A stretch of DNA of 64,000 bases from positions 4,835,001-4,899,000 of the forward strand of contig NZ_SZNK01000001.1 of assembly GCF_005217615.1 (NCBI RefSeq), written 5' to 3'. This DNA comes from Brevibacillus antibioticus. GTDB lineage: Bacteria > Bacillota > Bacilli > Brevibacillales > Brevibacillaceae. Shown piece by piece: positions 53,530-62,259 of the stretch. Position 1 is the first letter of the stretch; every line of letters begins with the position of its first letter. The notes below the pieces were generated by a model. It worked only from the letters and a program-made list of their open reading frames with translations, made no database searches and was not told the DNA's origin. The translations under genes and the position numbers were made by a program.

Positions 53530-54007
53530 AATTCCATCATCAGTTCCTCTTTCTATCGAACTGTTGTTTAATAATGAAAAATTGGAATTAATGAAGGTAC
53601 TTTGTCTGATGTATGCATTTTCGCTTCAGAGTAAGAAACGCAGGAAACTATCGGAAACTCTATTTTATTACTGTCTCGTTAATTTTAACTTGCTCAAATT
53701 ATTTGAAGCAAATGATGAGGAACTACGTAATTGTTTAGCTCCATCGCCTAATTTATACTTTCGATTTCAAAAAAAGATTAATGGGATTCTTATAAATATG
53801 TTGAAAGTACAATTTATAGATGTGAAAGGTGATATATCTAACAAGCTTGAGGACATAACAGTGCTAATAACACCAATAGGTAAAGAATTTTATCAAAAAC
53901 AAAATTCGGAATTCTTCTTAAAATTACAGGAAAAATATACAAATGCATTTGAAAAGGTGAGTTTTTCAACGAATAACATAAAGGTATTAAAGGGGGTGCC
54001 ACAATGA
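53516..54007 (+). CDS. Small middle component of the SIR2-ABC operon
   Basis: 163 residues, no catalytic motif, no membrane segment. Helical first part (IELLFNNEKLELMKVLCLMYAFS), later VQFIDVKGD, likely a winged-helix-like fold. Its place and size agree with the middle component (MC) of ABC-three-component systems; I see no closer match. GTG start inside the end of the SIR2 gene; its stop overlaps the ATPase start (ATGA). Confidence 0.7.
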   Translation: MTQNRIPSSVPLSIELLFNNEKLELMKVLCLMYAFSLQSKKRRKLSETLFYYCLVNFNLLKLFEANDEELRNCLAPSPNLYFRFQKKINGILINMLKVQFIDVKGDISNKLEDITVLITPIGKEFYQKQNSEFFLKLQEKYTNAFEKVSFSTNNIKVLKGVPQ

Positions 54008-55995
54008 GCTGTATGATTTTACAAAAATTAATTGTCCAAGGATTGTCGTATAGACGAACCATTCAATTTAATGATGATTTTACGATAATAAGTGGAGAAA
54101 AGACTTCAGGTAAATCTTTAGTTTTAAGTTTGATTGACTACTGTTTAGGCAAAAAAAGCAAAATTGATTTAACAGTTCAAACAGAACTAGATACATTTTG
54201 TGATCAGGTATTTCTTGAATTAAAAATTAACGATGAATTTTTTACATTAAGTCGGCTGTTGAAGGAAAAGCAGGACAAAATCAGTATATATTTCTGTGCT
54301 TTTGAGAACTTAGATGAATACACGTCAAAAACGTTAGATATTAAAGAAGCTATGAAGTTTATGATGCAAAAATTAAACATTAATGAATATCAAATTATTC
54401 GTCATCAAAAGCATAGTACAAAAAAAGAGCTCGATACGGTTTCTTTTCGAGATATTTTCCGATATGTGTATATTCATCAGCATGCTCTAGGAACAGGAGA
54501 CTTTTTAGAGAAAAAGACTACGTTTAAAAGTATTAAAAATCCGCATGCGTTCAAGATGATGTTCAATTTAGTAGATATAGATAAAGATGCATTAAATGAA
54601 CAGCTAGTGGAGGTACAGAACAATATTGAGGAAACAAGAAAGGAAATATTGGGATTAAAATCTTATTTAAAAGATAAAGATGCCGAAGATCGTATTGATC
54701 TACAAGCAAAATCTGATAAGTTGAATAAGATGATTGAAAGTCAAAGACAAGACAAGTTGGTTGTTATACAAAATAGCAAATCTAATAGTAACAATGAAAA
54801 TAAGATGTATATTAAATTGAAAAAGGACTTAGAAGGGATCGCTAATGAACTGTTCGACCTTCACCGTGAAAAAAGGCATCTTCAACTCTCCGTTAATTCC
54901 AAAAAGTTGTTACTAGAGGAATATGGGATTGAACAAAAAGAAGTAGAAGAAACCCTCGAACTTAACTACAAGATAGTCATCCCTGATCAAAGTATTGAAT
55001 GTCCTCTTTGTAATTCAAAGGTTTCAAGTCACACGCATGCACAGGTACATCGAAATGCGGATACGGAAAAGATGCTACATAAAGTAAAAAGAGAAATCAC
55101 GAACAAAATCAACTTAGTATCGAGTTTGATTGATTCTGAAATGGAGAATATTGAAGATATCGACAAGGAAATAGCAAGGTTATCGAGAAAGCAAATTATT
55201 TTCAATGAGGCCATTTCAGAGTTCGCTAAAGTGACAGATGTCCCTTTCCTTTCTCAAATCGATAGTATAAACAGTATGATAAACAGATTAATTAAAGATC
55301 GAGAAATGGTAAAAGAGGAGCTGCGAATTCATCATAAAATTGATGAAAAGGAAAAGCATATTGAAGATTTACAGTCTACAGAAACTCGGTTAAAAGGTGA
55401 AATAGCAGCATTACAAATTAGTGATGAAGATCGAAACAAGATTTTTAAATTCCTAAATGCTGAGTACAAACACTTTATGGGTAGATTGAAGTACAATACA
55501 ACAGGTGAAACGTTTATCCATCCCGAACAATACATTCCGTTCTATAACGGAGCAAGTGTATATGCTCATGAAAGTGGTGGTCTATTAGAATGTATGCAGC
55601 TATCATATTTAGGAGCGATCTTAAGAAGTAAAGAAGCAGGTTTTGCTCCCGGACACCCAGGATTTTTGTTGTTAGACTCTCTAAGTAAATATGTTGGAAC
55701 CCTCAAACAAGAAGACCAGCAAACAGGGGAACAAGGTGAAAAGCAGACACAAGAAGAAATCGCAGTAGAAAAACAAACTGAAGTAAAAGAAAAGAATAAA
55801 ATTAACGATCCGGAAGTTTATGAAGAATTCTATAAAATACTGATTGAATTAAGTGCCAACCATCAAATTATCCTCGTAGAAAACACACCACCAAAAGAAT
55901 TTAATAGAATGTATACAAAGTATACGTTCCTTAATGGTGAACATGGATTAATAAATCAGGAAATGAATGAAATTAAACAAGACTCGGTATCATAA
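54004..55995 (+). CDS. SMC-like ABC ATPase (probable DUF3732) of the three-component system
   Basis: 663 residues. Walker A GEKTSGKS (31-38); long coiled coils between about 195 and 460, broken by a zinc-hook-like CPLC (333-336); signature-like ESGG (523-526); Walker B LLLDS (to about 559). A charged Gln/Glu-rich insert (about 570-600) follows the Walker B. The pattern agrees with the ABC ATPase of ABC-3C systems, thought to sense foreign DNA structures. GGGGGTG precedes ATG. Confidence 0.8.
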   Translation: MSCMILQKLIVQGLSYRRTIQFNDDFTIISGEKTSGKSLVLSLIDYCLGKKSKIDLTVQTELDTFCDQVFLELKINDEFFTLSRLLKEKQDKISIYFCAFENLDEYTSKTLDIKEAMKFMMQKLNINEYQIIRHQKHSTKKELDTVSFRDIFRYVYIHQHALGTGDFLEKKTTFKSIKNPHAFKMMFNLVDIDKDALNEQLVEVQNNIEETRKEILGLKSYLKDKDAEDRIDLQAKSDKLNKMIESQRQDKLVVIQNSKSNSNNENKMYIKLKKDLEGIANELFDLHREKRHLQLSVNSKKLLLEEYGIEQKEVEETLELNYKIVIPDQSIECPLCNSKVSSHTHAQVHRNADTEKMLHKVKREITNKINLVSSLIDSEMENIEDIDKEIARLSRKQIIFNEAISEFAKVTDVPFLSQIDSINSMINRLIKDREMVKEELRIHHKIDEKEKHIEDLQSTETRLKGEIAALQISDEDRNKIFKFLNAEYKHFMGRLKYNTTGETFIHPEQYIPFYNGASVYAHESGGLLECMQLSYLGAILRSKEAGFAPGHPGFLLLDSLSKYVGTLKQEDQQTGEQGEKQTQEEIAVEKQTEVKEKNKINDPEVYEEFYKILIELSANHQIILVENTPPKEFNRMYTKYTFLNGEHGLINQEMNEIKQDSVS

Positions 55996-56384
55996 AGGGT
56001 CTGCGGGTCTGTCAGGGTCTGTTAAGACTTTTGTGAAACTTAATCAACCGATATATGAAATGGATTCATCTCCTAATGAGGGACAGATTCAGTAGTTGTA
56101 AGTATCAAAGATAGAGAATAAAGGAAGCTATTAAGTTAACATAATAGAAAAATAGACTAATATTAATCGAGGGTAGGAGAATACTTTGTCTTGAGTGTTC
56201 CTCTTACCCCCTTTATTACGTCATTGGGTTTATTTCTCCTTTTAACACACTTCCTATATCCAGCACCAAACCCTAAGGATCACCATAGTATACATGTAAT
56301 TTGAAATTATAATAGCCATCTTGATGTTAATCATAGATAAAAAATTCAATAAAAAACAATTTTATTCACAGTAGGTGATTGTAC
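55996..56384 (+). other. Gene-free region between the ABC operon and the recombinase
   Basis: About 390 AT-rich bases. A likely terminator (GGGTAGGAG 56171-56179 with CTCTTACCC 56201-56209, then CCTTTATT) is the only structure seen. No ORF of note. Confidence 0.5.
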
Positions 56385-57380
56385 TTGAAAAAGAATGATT
56401 GTCAAAGAGATCATGAAAACTGTCTAGCGAGGTATCTAAAAAATTGCAAACAATTTTCGATGCCAGATAAATCAATTAATACTCGTAAATCGGCAATTAA
56501 AAAGTTTTTAACATTTCTTGAGGAAAAAAACAAAAAAATTGGTGAAGCAACTCATTTAGATATAGAAGAGTTTTTAGAGGATGAAAGGGATAATGAAACT
56601 TCTCTTAGTACTATAAATAACTATTATGCATTTCTAAAAGGGTTCTTTGCGTTTTGTCGTGAATATGGGGATAACAAGACACTAGATTTTAGCAAGGTGA
56701 ATTTTAGTTTAACAAACGCAAAAAATATAGAATTATTTAGTGATGAAGAGATAGATGAGGTATTCTCCATTATTTCCCTGATAAAAAAGGACTCTGTTAG
56801 AATTAGAGATGATTTAATGATTAGTTTATTGCTGTTTACAGGTTGCACGTTAAGGGAATTACATTCATTAAATGTTTATACATTGCAAAAAACATTAAGG
56901 GAGGATGACGATTACTGTATATTATTAAACGAACAGTTAATTTTGTTTCGGAGCAATAGTTTAAGGAAGATCAAGGTTCCTGAACTGATTATTGAAAAAA
57001 TAAAAGAATATCGAAATCAAGTACTTAACAGCAATACTGATATTGAAGAGCTAAAAGAGGGGACTGCTCTATTTTTGTCCACTTATGGTGAGAAAAAGGG
57101 AGGATTCCATAGAATCAATTACAGCACATTACAAGATAGAATGAGTCAGATTAAAAAGAAAAGTAGATTCAAGGATAGAAAAGTATCAATTAAAAATATT
57201 CGTCACACAGTAATCTCAAAACTAGTAAATAGTAGTCAACGTTTAGACTTAGTTAGTGAAATTGTTGGACTTGATATTGCCAGTCTTAAATATTATATTG
57301 AAGATCAATCTTCTTTTGAAGAGGAAATAAGACAATTAACCTCTAATTATCATCCTTTTAAGTCATATTTTTCCCAATAG
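56385..57380 (+). CDS. Divergent tyrosine recombinase/integrase
   Basis: 331 residues from TTG 56385 (AGGTGA 6 bases upstream). The N-terminal SAM-like core-binding domain (NTRKSAIKKFLTFLEE) is followed by a catalytic domain: Arg157 in TLREL, Arg273-His274 in NIRHT, and Tyr303/304 in LKYYIED. The first histidine of the HxxR box is lysine, and the LGH motif is VGLD, so it is divergent but holds the main residues. Likely mover of the island. A strong terminator follows. Confidence 0.82.
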   Translation: MKKNDCQRDHENCLARYLKNCKQFSMPDKSINTRKSAIKKFLTFLEEKNKKIGEATHLDIEEFLEDERDNETSLSTINNYYAFLKGFFAFCREYGDNKTLDFSKVNFSLTNAKNIELFSDEEIDEVFSIISLIKKDSVRIRDDLMISLLLFTGCTLRELHSLNVYTLQKTLREDDDYCILLNEQLILFRSNSLRKIKVPELIIEKIKEYRNQVLNSNTDIEELKEGTALFLSTYGEKKGGFHRINYSTLQDRMSQIKKKSRFKDRKVSIKNIRHTVISKLVNSSQRLDLVSEIVGLDIASLKYYIEDQSSFEEEIRQLTSNYHPFKSYFSQ

Positions 57381-57462
57381 TATTACAAGGGTTTATCAGA
57401 AATAAATACTAAAAAATATATAGACCAAATTTTGTATAACCGCTGTAGGCGTTAAGAAAAAA

Positions 57463-57502
57463 GTAAGGCGAAGCGATCTACATTTTACCGCTTCGCCTTT
57501 TC
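57463..57502. terminator. Strong terminator after the recombinase gene
   Basis: AAGGCGAAGCG/CGCTTCGCCTT perfect 11-bp stem, 13-base loop, T-run. Confidence 0.9.
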
Positions 57503-57855
57503 ACATAAAACGTTCCCTAGCCAACTAACAAGCCACTTAGTTGATTATCAAATCTCCATTCGATTTGTGCTATTTTCCTCTCCTCAGTCACAGTTATTCC
57601 CTTGATCATCGCATGAAAAATATATCGAGTACTTCTAATAATTGCTTTTTGATAATTAAAGAATAGAAAACATAACCAGGGTATTGATATTATTGCAGTC
57701 ATAGTTTAATAAGATAGGGTGTTCTTAAGGCGCTTGAGTTGTATTTACAATTTTCTTTGGAGTGAAGAAACTGTTAGTTCTGCTTTTTGCTATTTTTCAA
57801 ACAAGGGAGTGAAAGGTAAATTTCGGAGGCTATTCAACTTTAATACAATTACCTA

Positions 57856-58692
57856 GTGAAATTTATACACTCTGAATTAAATAAAGATAAAGATAAAGTA
57901 TATGAAAAGAGGATGAAGTCGATAATGCCAAAACGTGGGGATGATTTTGAGAGCTTTGTACATTTTGTGTATGACTCAATTATCAGACTAGAAGATAGAA
58001 ATACTCTGGTTTCAAAGAATGTTTTAGTAAAAGGGCGTTCTGGAGCTAGGCATGAATTTGATGTATACTATGAATTTACAAAAGCTAATGTAAAGCATAG
58101 AGTTGCAATTGAGTGTAAAGATCATAGCGTACCAATTTCAAAGGGAAAAGTAACCGAATTTTACGGCAAATTAAGTGATGTTGATAATTTAGCTGGAGTA
58201 ATGGTTACTAGAGCAGGATACCAGTCTGGAGCAAAAGAATATGCGACACATTACGGTATTTCTATATTAACAATTGACGACCTCCCTAGTTTACCGCAAA
58301 TTACAGCTCTTCAATTAAAAAAAGCATTTTTACCCGATGAAAGTGTTATTGGTGAACCATTTTGGACATTAATGGAGACAAGGAATGGAGAAGTAACCGG
58401 AACGTATATTTGCCCACCAAGTAATTCTTCTTCAAAACAAATTGCACTTTTTTACTCTAAAAGAGTAGCTGAGAAGTTTCTATTACTTATGAATGAACAG
58501 AACGCAACAGTAAGAGGAATGAATCAACAACAACTAAAGGCTTTAATTACCTATATGGAGCCGATAAAAAGTAAAAACTACAAAAATGATGCCGAATTTG
58601 TAATAATCCCGTTTGAACCAAAAAATGAACGTGAATGGTTGGCATTACCAATCGGGTTGGATGTTTTAAAAAACGATTACTTAACAATATAA
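57856..58692 (+). CDS. Mrr-like PD-(D/E)xK restriction endonuclease
   Basis: 278 residues. FESFVHFVYDSI, then HEFDVYYE and VAIECKD give the nuclease core Asp69...Glu86-x-Lys88, followed by GVMVTRAGYQSGAKEYA, as in the restriction-endonuclease (Mrr/type IV-like) group. The C-terminal 130 residues are unassigned. GTG 57856 has no clear ribosome site; ATG 57925 with AAGAGGA upstream is an alternative that keeps the catalytic core. No methyltransferase is nearby. Confidence 0.75.
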   Translation: MKFIHSELNKDKDKVYEKRMKSIMPKRGDDFESFVHFVYDSIIRLEDRNTLVSKNVLVKGRSGARHEFDVYYEFTKANVKHRVAIECKDHSVPISKGKVTEFYGKLSDVDNLAGVMVTRAGYQSGAKEYATHYGISILTIDDLPSLPQITALQLKKAFLPDESVIGEPFWTLMETRNGEVTGTYICPPSNSSSKQIALFYSKRVAEKFLLLMNEQNATVRGMNQQQLKALITYMEPIKSKNYKNDAEFVIIPFEPKNEREWLALPIGLDVLKNDYLTI

Positions 58693-58703
58693 TAGAGTAG
58701 AAG

Positions 58704-58726
58704 AAGCTGCGAGTGCAGCTTTTTTC
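58704..58726 (+). terminator. Terminator after the Mrr-like gene
   Basis: AAGCTGC/GCAGCTT, GAGT loop, T5. Confidence 0.85.
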
Positions 58727-58746
58727 GTTGGAGTTGTTCAAAACTC

Positions 58747-58773
58747 GGTGAGCCTTATCATAAGTAACGGCAA
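58747..58773 (+). repeat. attR-like repeat, remnant RlmH C-terminus
   Basis: Encodes GEPYHK and a stop with TAT, CAT and CCT codons where rlmH has TAC, CAC and CCG; identical at 23 of 27 bases and including the same CGGCAA after the stop. No ORF runs into it, so it is a leftover rlmH end. Confidence 0.85.
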
Positions 58774-58974
58774 GTATTTACAAGCATTAACAAAGTAGTT
58801 GCCTTGAAATAATGTTCGTAATGATTAGATTTATATATTTAACTGGGGGGTATGTTTAAAGGTATTAACTTTGTTTGATAATATTGGCGGTGTCAGTAAT
58901 CGCGGTTGGGCACGGCATCTCGTACAAGCACTTCTATAAATTAAAAGTGAATACTGATTGATGGAGGAATCGAT

Positions 58975-59499
58975 ATGACGCCCAACTCGGAAAGCAAAGA
59001 GTTAGTAATAACGCGTGAGATTCATGCGCCACGTGAACTTGTATACCAAGTATGGACTGAAGCAGAGCACCTGAAGCACTGGTGGGGGCCGAAAGGGTTT
59101 GAAATAAGTGTAAAGCATCTCGATTTTCGTGAGGGCGGATTTTTCCACTACAGCATGCAAGCTCCTGATGGCAGTCAAATGTGGGGTAAATTTGTGTACC
59201 AGGAGATCAAGGCTCCCGAGAAGATTGTCTGGATCAACTGCTTTTCGGATGAGGCAGGAAACATTGTCAGGTCTCCATTCAGTGAGTTGATCCCGCTCGA
59301 AATTCGCAATGAGGTAACATTGAGCGATAATAATGGTACAACCGACATAACCCTTTGCAGCCGACCGATCAATGCTTCTGAAGAAGAGCGCAGCTTCTTT
59401 GAGGGGATGTTCGATTCTATGAAGCAGGGCTTCGGAGGAACTTTTGATCAGCTTGAACAATATTTGTCGGAGGAAAAAACTAGCCAAAGCGTCCAATAG
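58975..59499 (+). CDS. SRPBCC/AHSA1-family protein
   Basis: 174 residues. ITREIHAPRELVYQVWTEAEHLKHWWGPKGF is the hallmark of the Aha1-C-terminal-like START fold; such proteins bind hydrophobic ligands or act as co-factors of unknown targets. A short leftover upstream recalls an ArsR-type partner, but no gene is intact. GGAGGAATCGAT precedes ATG. Confidence 0.9.
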   Translation: MTPNSESKELVITREIHAPRELVYQVWTEAEHLKHWWGPKGFEISVKHLDFREGGFFHYSMQAPDGSQMWGKFVYQEIKAPEKIVWINCFSDEAGNIVRSPFSELIPLEIRNEVTLSDNNGTTDITLCSRPINASEEERSFFEGMFDSMKQGFGGTFDQLEQYLSEEKTSQSVQ

Positions 59500-59552
59500 G
59501 ATGTCTTTTTTTTGTCCAAAGTTCCGAGAGCAGAAAAGTTATCTTTACACTT

Positions 59553-59592
59553 GCCGCACCCGCTGTTTGAACATTAGCGGGTGCGGCATTTT
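59553..59592 (+). terminator. Terminator after the AHSA1 gene
   Basis: GCCGCACCCGCT/AGCGGGTGCGGC, perfect 12-bp stem, 11-base loop, then ATTTTTATT. Confidence 0.85.
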
Positions 59593-59614
59593 TATTGTCC
59601 TCATACACCGAGAG

Positions 59615-59629
59615 TGATAATCGTTATCG
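59615..59629. promoter_or_regulatory. Fur box upstream of the AraC regulator
   Basis: TGATAATCGTTATCG matches the 7-1-7 Fur box (TGATAAT-N-ATTATCA) at 13 of 15 bases, 117 bases before the araC-type start. Confidence 0.75.
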
Positions 59630-59745
59630 ATGGTGATAAAATAAACAAGACCCCTCATCTGCTTCTGATCAAGAAGCTGCATAGGATGTACAACGATCGA
59701 TCGTAGGTATTAATGGCAAACGACTATTGAAATGAGGTATACAAC

Positions 59746-60573
59746 GTGAAAATCGACGTTAATCAGTTAGCGGAGCATTTGGCACACATTCCTTTTCAAG
59801 TAGAAGGAGTATATCGATATGCGAAAAATCCAGGTGTACCTTACGCTGAATATACAGATTCTTTTCCTGGATTTGTGTTTCCACTTACAGGGAAGGTACA
59901 ATTTCAATTTAATGGAACGCCTTATATCTTTTCTCCAGGAAAAGTTGTGCATGGCGGTGCAAGAATGAAACTAGCTCAAAAAATGTTCGGTAACACAAAC
60001 TGGGAATATATCCTTGTTTTATACCGGATATATAACTCAGAACTAAAAGAGACAAGCTTTTCCCATCAGCATTTTGAATTATCAACGGGTCAATCTCCTC
60101 GTCTGATTGAATTAATTATGCGCCTTTGGCATGTGTATAATCAGCCTGGTGGCATTTCGATGTTTCAGACCGAAATGCTGTTTCGTGATGTACTGAATGA
60201 AACCTTATTATGTGTTGTGAATAGGCAGAATAGCTGTGAATCACAAAATTTGTTCGAACGGGTAACTCGTTATATTCATGAATACTATGATCAAAGCCTT
60301 ACAATAGCATCGCTTGCAGAACAACATAACGTGAATCGAAATCGACTGTCTTATGTATTTAGAAGACATGCAGGTATGGGACCAGCGGAATACATATTAA
60401 AACATCGTATAAACATGGCGCAAGAAATGCTATTTACAAGTGATGCGTCTGTACAACAAATTGCGCAAACGGTTGGAATTGCTGACCCGTTTTATTTTAG
60501 TAGAGTGTTCAAGAAACAGCTTGGTATCTCTCCTACTGAATATCGAGAGAAGTTCATCAATAATCCATGCTAA
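59746..60573 (+). CDS. AraC-family regulator of iron uptake (Btr-like)
   Basis: 275 residues: N-terminal cupin-type sensor (VFPLTGKVQFQFNGTPY) and two C-terminal helix-turn-helix units (IASLAEQHNVNRNRLSYVF and VQQIAQTVGIADPFYFSRVFKK with the AraC signature). With a Fur box ahead and a siderophore-binding protein gene behind, it likely activates siderophore uptake, as Btr does for bacillibactin in B. subtilis. The ligand is not known. Confidence 0.88.
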   Translation: MKIDVNQLAEHLAHIPFQVEGVYRYAKNPGVPYAEYTDSFPGFVFPLTGKVQFQFNGTPYIFSPGKVVHGGARMKLAQKMFGNTNWEYILVLYRIYNSELKETSFSHQHFELSTGQSPRLIELIMRLWHVYNQPGGISMFQTEMLFRDVLNETLLCVVNRQNSCESQNLFERVTRYIHEYYDQSLTIASLAEQHNVNRNRLSYVFRRHAGMGPAEYILKHRINMAQEMLFTSDASVQQIAQTVGIADPFYFSRVFKKQLGISPTEYREKFINNPC

Positions 60574-60660
60574 TTTCAACAGGCATCCATTCTCATCTGA
60601 AAATTCCTTTTCTATACTAATGGCAAACGAAAGATAACATGATGTTGGAGGAATTTTCGT

Positions 60661-61644
60661 ATGCAAAAGATGAAAGGCCTGCTAATCTCCATGCTATTAG
60701 TAGCAGGCTTACTGGCAGGTTGTAATGAAACACCTGCTGAAAATAAAGGGTCAACGACAGAAGGCGCATCTACAACAGCAGGTAAGGTAGATACAACTGA
60801 ATGGCCAAGAACATTTAAGGATGCCTTAGGTAAAGAAATTGTTATTGAGAAACACCCAGAAAATATTGCTTCATTATGGTATTTTTACCCTGAAATACTA
60901 GTTGCATTAGGTGAGCCGCCTGCTGCTTCTACTGAAAAAGAGTATCTATCTTCTTTAACCTATTTAAAAGGAAAGCTGGATTCAGCTGATGAATTAGGAG
61001 AAAAATTATCACCTAATATTGAAAAAATCCTATCGATAGAGCCTGACATTATTTTAGCAACTGAGCAACATGAAAAAATGTATGATTCACTAGAAAAGGT
61101 TGCGCCAGTCATTACGTTAAAATCCAAGGACATCTATGACGATTGGCAATATGGACTCCGTACAGTAGCCGAGATTATTGGAAAAGAAGATGAAGCGGAA
61201 AAAGTCATTGATAAAATGATGAACGAAATCACAACTGGGCGCGAAGCATTAAAATCGATTGAAGGAGAGTCAGTAGCCCTTATATTGTCGTGGGATGGAA
61301 AAACGTTTAATGTCCTAGGTGAAGGAAATCCGGTCTATATACTTGCGTTTGATAAAGAGAAGGGACTGGGACTTACACCAGACCATATATTTAAAGGTAC
61401 GACTAATAAATTTACTACGTTTGAAGGAATATCAACTGTTGAAGCAGACCATATTTTCCTTATTGGTGACATTACCAAAAAGGAAAAATTAATGAATGAC
61501 CTAAAACAAAGCAATGTATGGAATAATCTCAATGCCGTTAAGAAAAGAAATGTTCATTTAATGGATGCGTCCGCTATTACTGGTGGCCCATTAGCTATCG
61601 AATACGCTTTGCAAAATATAACAAGTGCCTTGCGTAAGCTCTAA
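60661..61644 (+). CDS. Iron-siderophore ABC transporter substrate-binding lipoprotein
   Basis: 327 residues. Lipobox LLAGC (Cys21), then the two-lobed periplasmic-binding fold of the FeuA/FhuD type (KEIVIEKHPENIASLW, SPNIEKILSIEPDIILA). It should bind a ferric siderophore at the membrane. No permease or ATPase follows, so it must share others elsewhere. GGAGG precedes ATG. Confidence 0.92.
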   Translation: MQKMKGLLISMLLVAGLLAGCNETPAENKGSTTEGASTTAGKVDTTEWPRTFKDALGKEIVIEKHPENIASLWYFYPEILVALGEPPAASTEKEYLSSLTYLKGKLDSADELGEKLSPNIEKILSIEPDIILATEQHEKMYDSLEKVAPVITLKSKDIYDDWQYGLRTVAEIIGKEDEAEKVIDKMMNEITTGREALKSIEGESVALILSWDGKTFNVLGEGNPVYILAFDKEKGLGLTPDHIFKGTTNKFTTFEGISTVEADHIFLIGDITKKEKLMNDLKQSNVWNNLNAVKKRNVHLMDASAITGGPLAIEYALQNITSALRKL

Positions 61645-61673
61645 AAAGTCAAGAAAAATGAGGAGGGATTCAT

Positions 61674-62012
61674 ATGCATTACCAAGCTATTAATCTGAAT
61701 GAGAAGCTATCTACATTCAACGATCTCTGGTCTCCAAAAGTCATTGCTGAAATAAATGACTATCAATTTAAGCTCATTAAGATTGCTGGGGATTTTATGT
61801 GGCACGAGCATCAAGGGACGGATAAGGTATTTATTGTGCTCGAAGGAGAGATGTTCATTGCTTTTCGTGATGGACAAGTGAAAATTTCCAAGGGTGAGAT
61901 GTTTATTGTCCCGGGGGGAGCCGATCATAAGCCTTTCGCCGAAAAGGAATGCCATATCATGTTGGTGGAGCCTAGAGGCGTAATAAACACTGGCGGTACT
62001 GAGTCCGAATGA
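61674..62012 (+). CDS. Cupin-domain protein
   Basis: 112 residues. MWHEHQGTDKVFIVLEGEMFI and then GEMFIVPGGADHKP are the two cupin motifs, with histidines H-x-H and H for a metal. Small-barrel protein, often enzyme or sensor of metal or sugar compounds. AGGAGGG precedes ATG. Follows the binding protein by 29 bases. Confidence 0.9.
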   Translation: MHYQAINLNEKLSTFNDLWSPKVIAEINDYQFKLIKIAGDFMWHEHQGTDKVFIVLEGEMFIAFRDGQVKISKGEMFIVPGGADHKPFAEKECHIMLVEPRGVINTGGTESE

Positions 62013-62259
62013 ACAGCAGCCAATGATACTTGGAGTGGTTACAGCACGTAATTTACGTGATATCGCCGATAGCCCGTTAAGCTGAACCTTATCACAAATA
62101 GTAGTAAAACAGCGGATTGAGCTAGTAGTACAGTTGAATCAAATAAGAAAGTAGTATTTACTTGAGAAAAGAACAAAATGACCGGAGGGGGCAGGGAAGA
62201 CTCCGTTCGGTCTTGTAAAATAAGAGAGGATACGTTGCAAATCAACGTAATCTATATAA
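62013..62259 (+). other. Intergenic region with a 15-bp palindrome
   Basis: CACGTAATTTACGTG (62045-62059) is a perfect palindrome with a central T, about 200 bases upstream of the WYL regulator. It could be an operator. No gene seen. Confidence 0.5.

Larger units (their letters stand above)
51941..58773. mobile_element. rlmH-inserted genomic island with defence genes
   Basis: About 6.8 kb between the rlmH stop and the second repeat. It is clearly more AT-rich than the flanks, carries an overlapping SIR2/middle/ABC operon, a tyrosine recombinase and an Mrr-like nuclease, and has no housekeeping gene. Boundaries are set by the 27-bp repeats. The left 270 bases (51941-52218) have no gene. Confidence 0.8.

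Noticed and set aside
57517..57702. 61-codon minus-strand frame with a hydrophobic start
   Set aside because: No good ribosome site, no family match, lies in an AT-rich gap of the island; could be real but is unsupported.
51941..58773. SCC serine recombinases (ccrA, ccrB, ccrC)
   Set aside because: No serine recombinase motif in any frame of the island; only a tyrosine recombinase.
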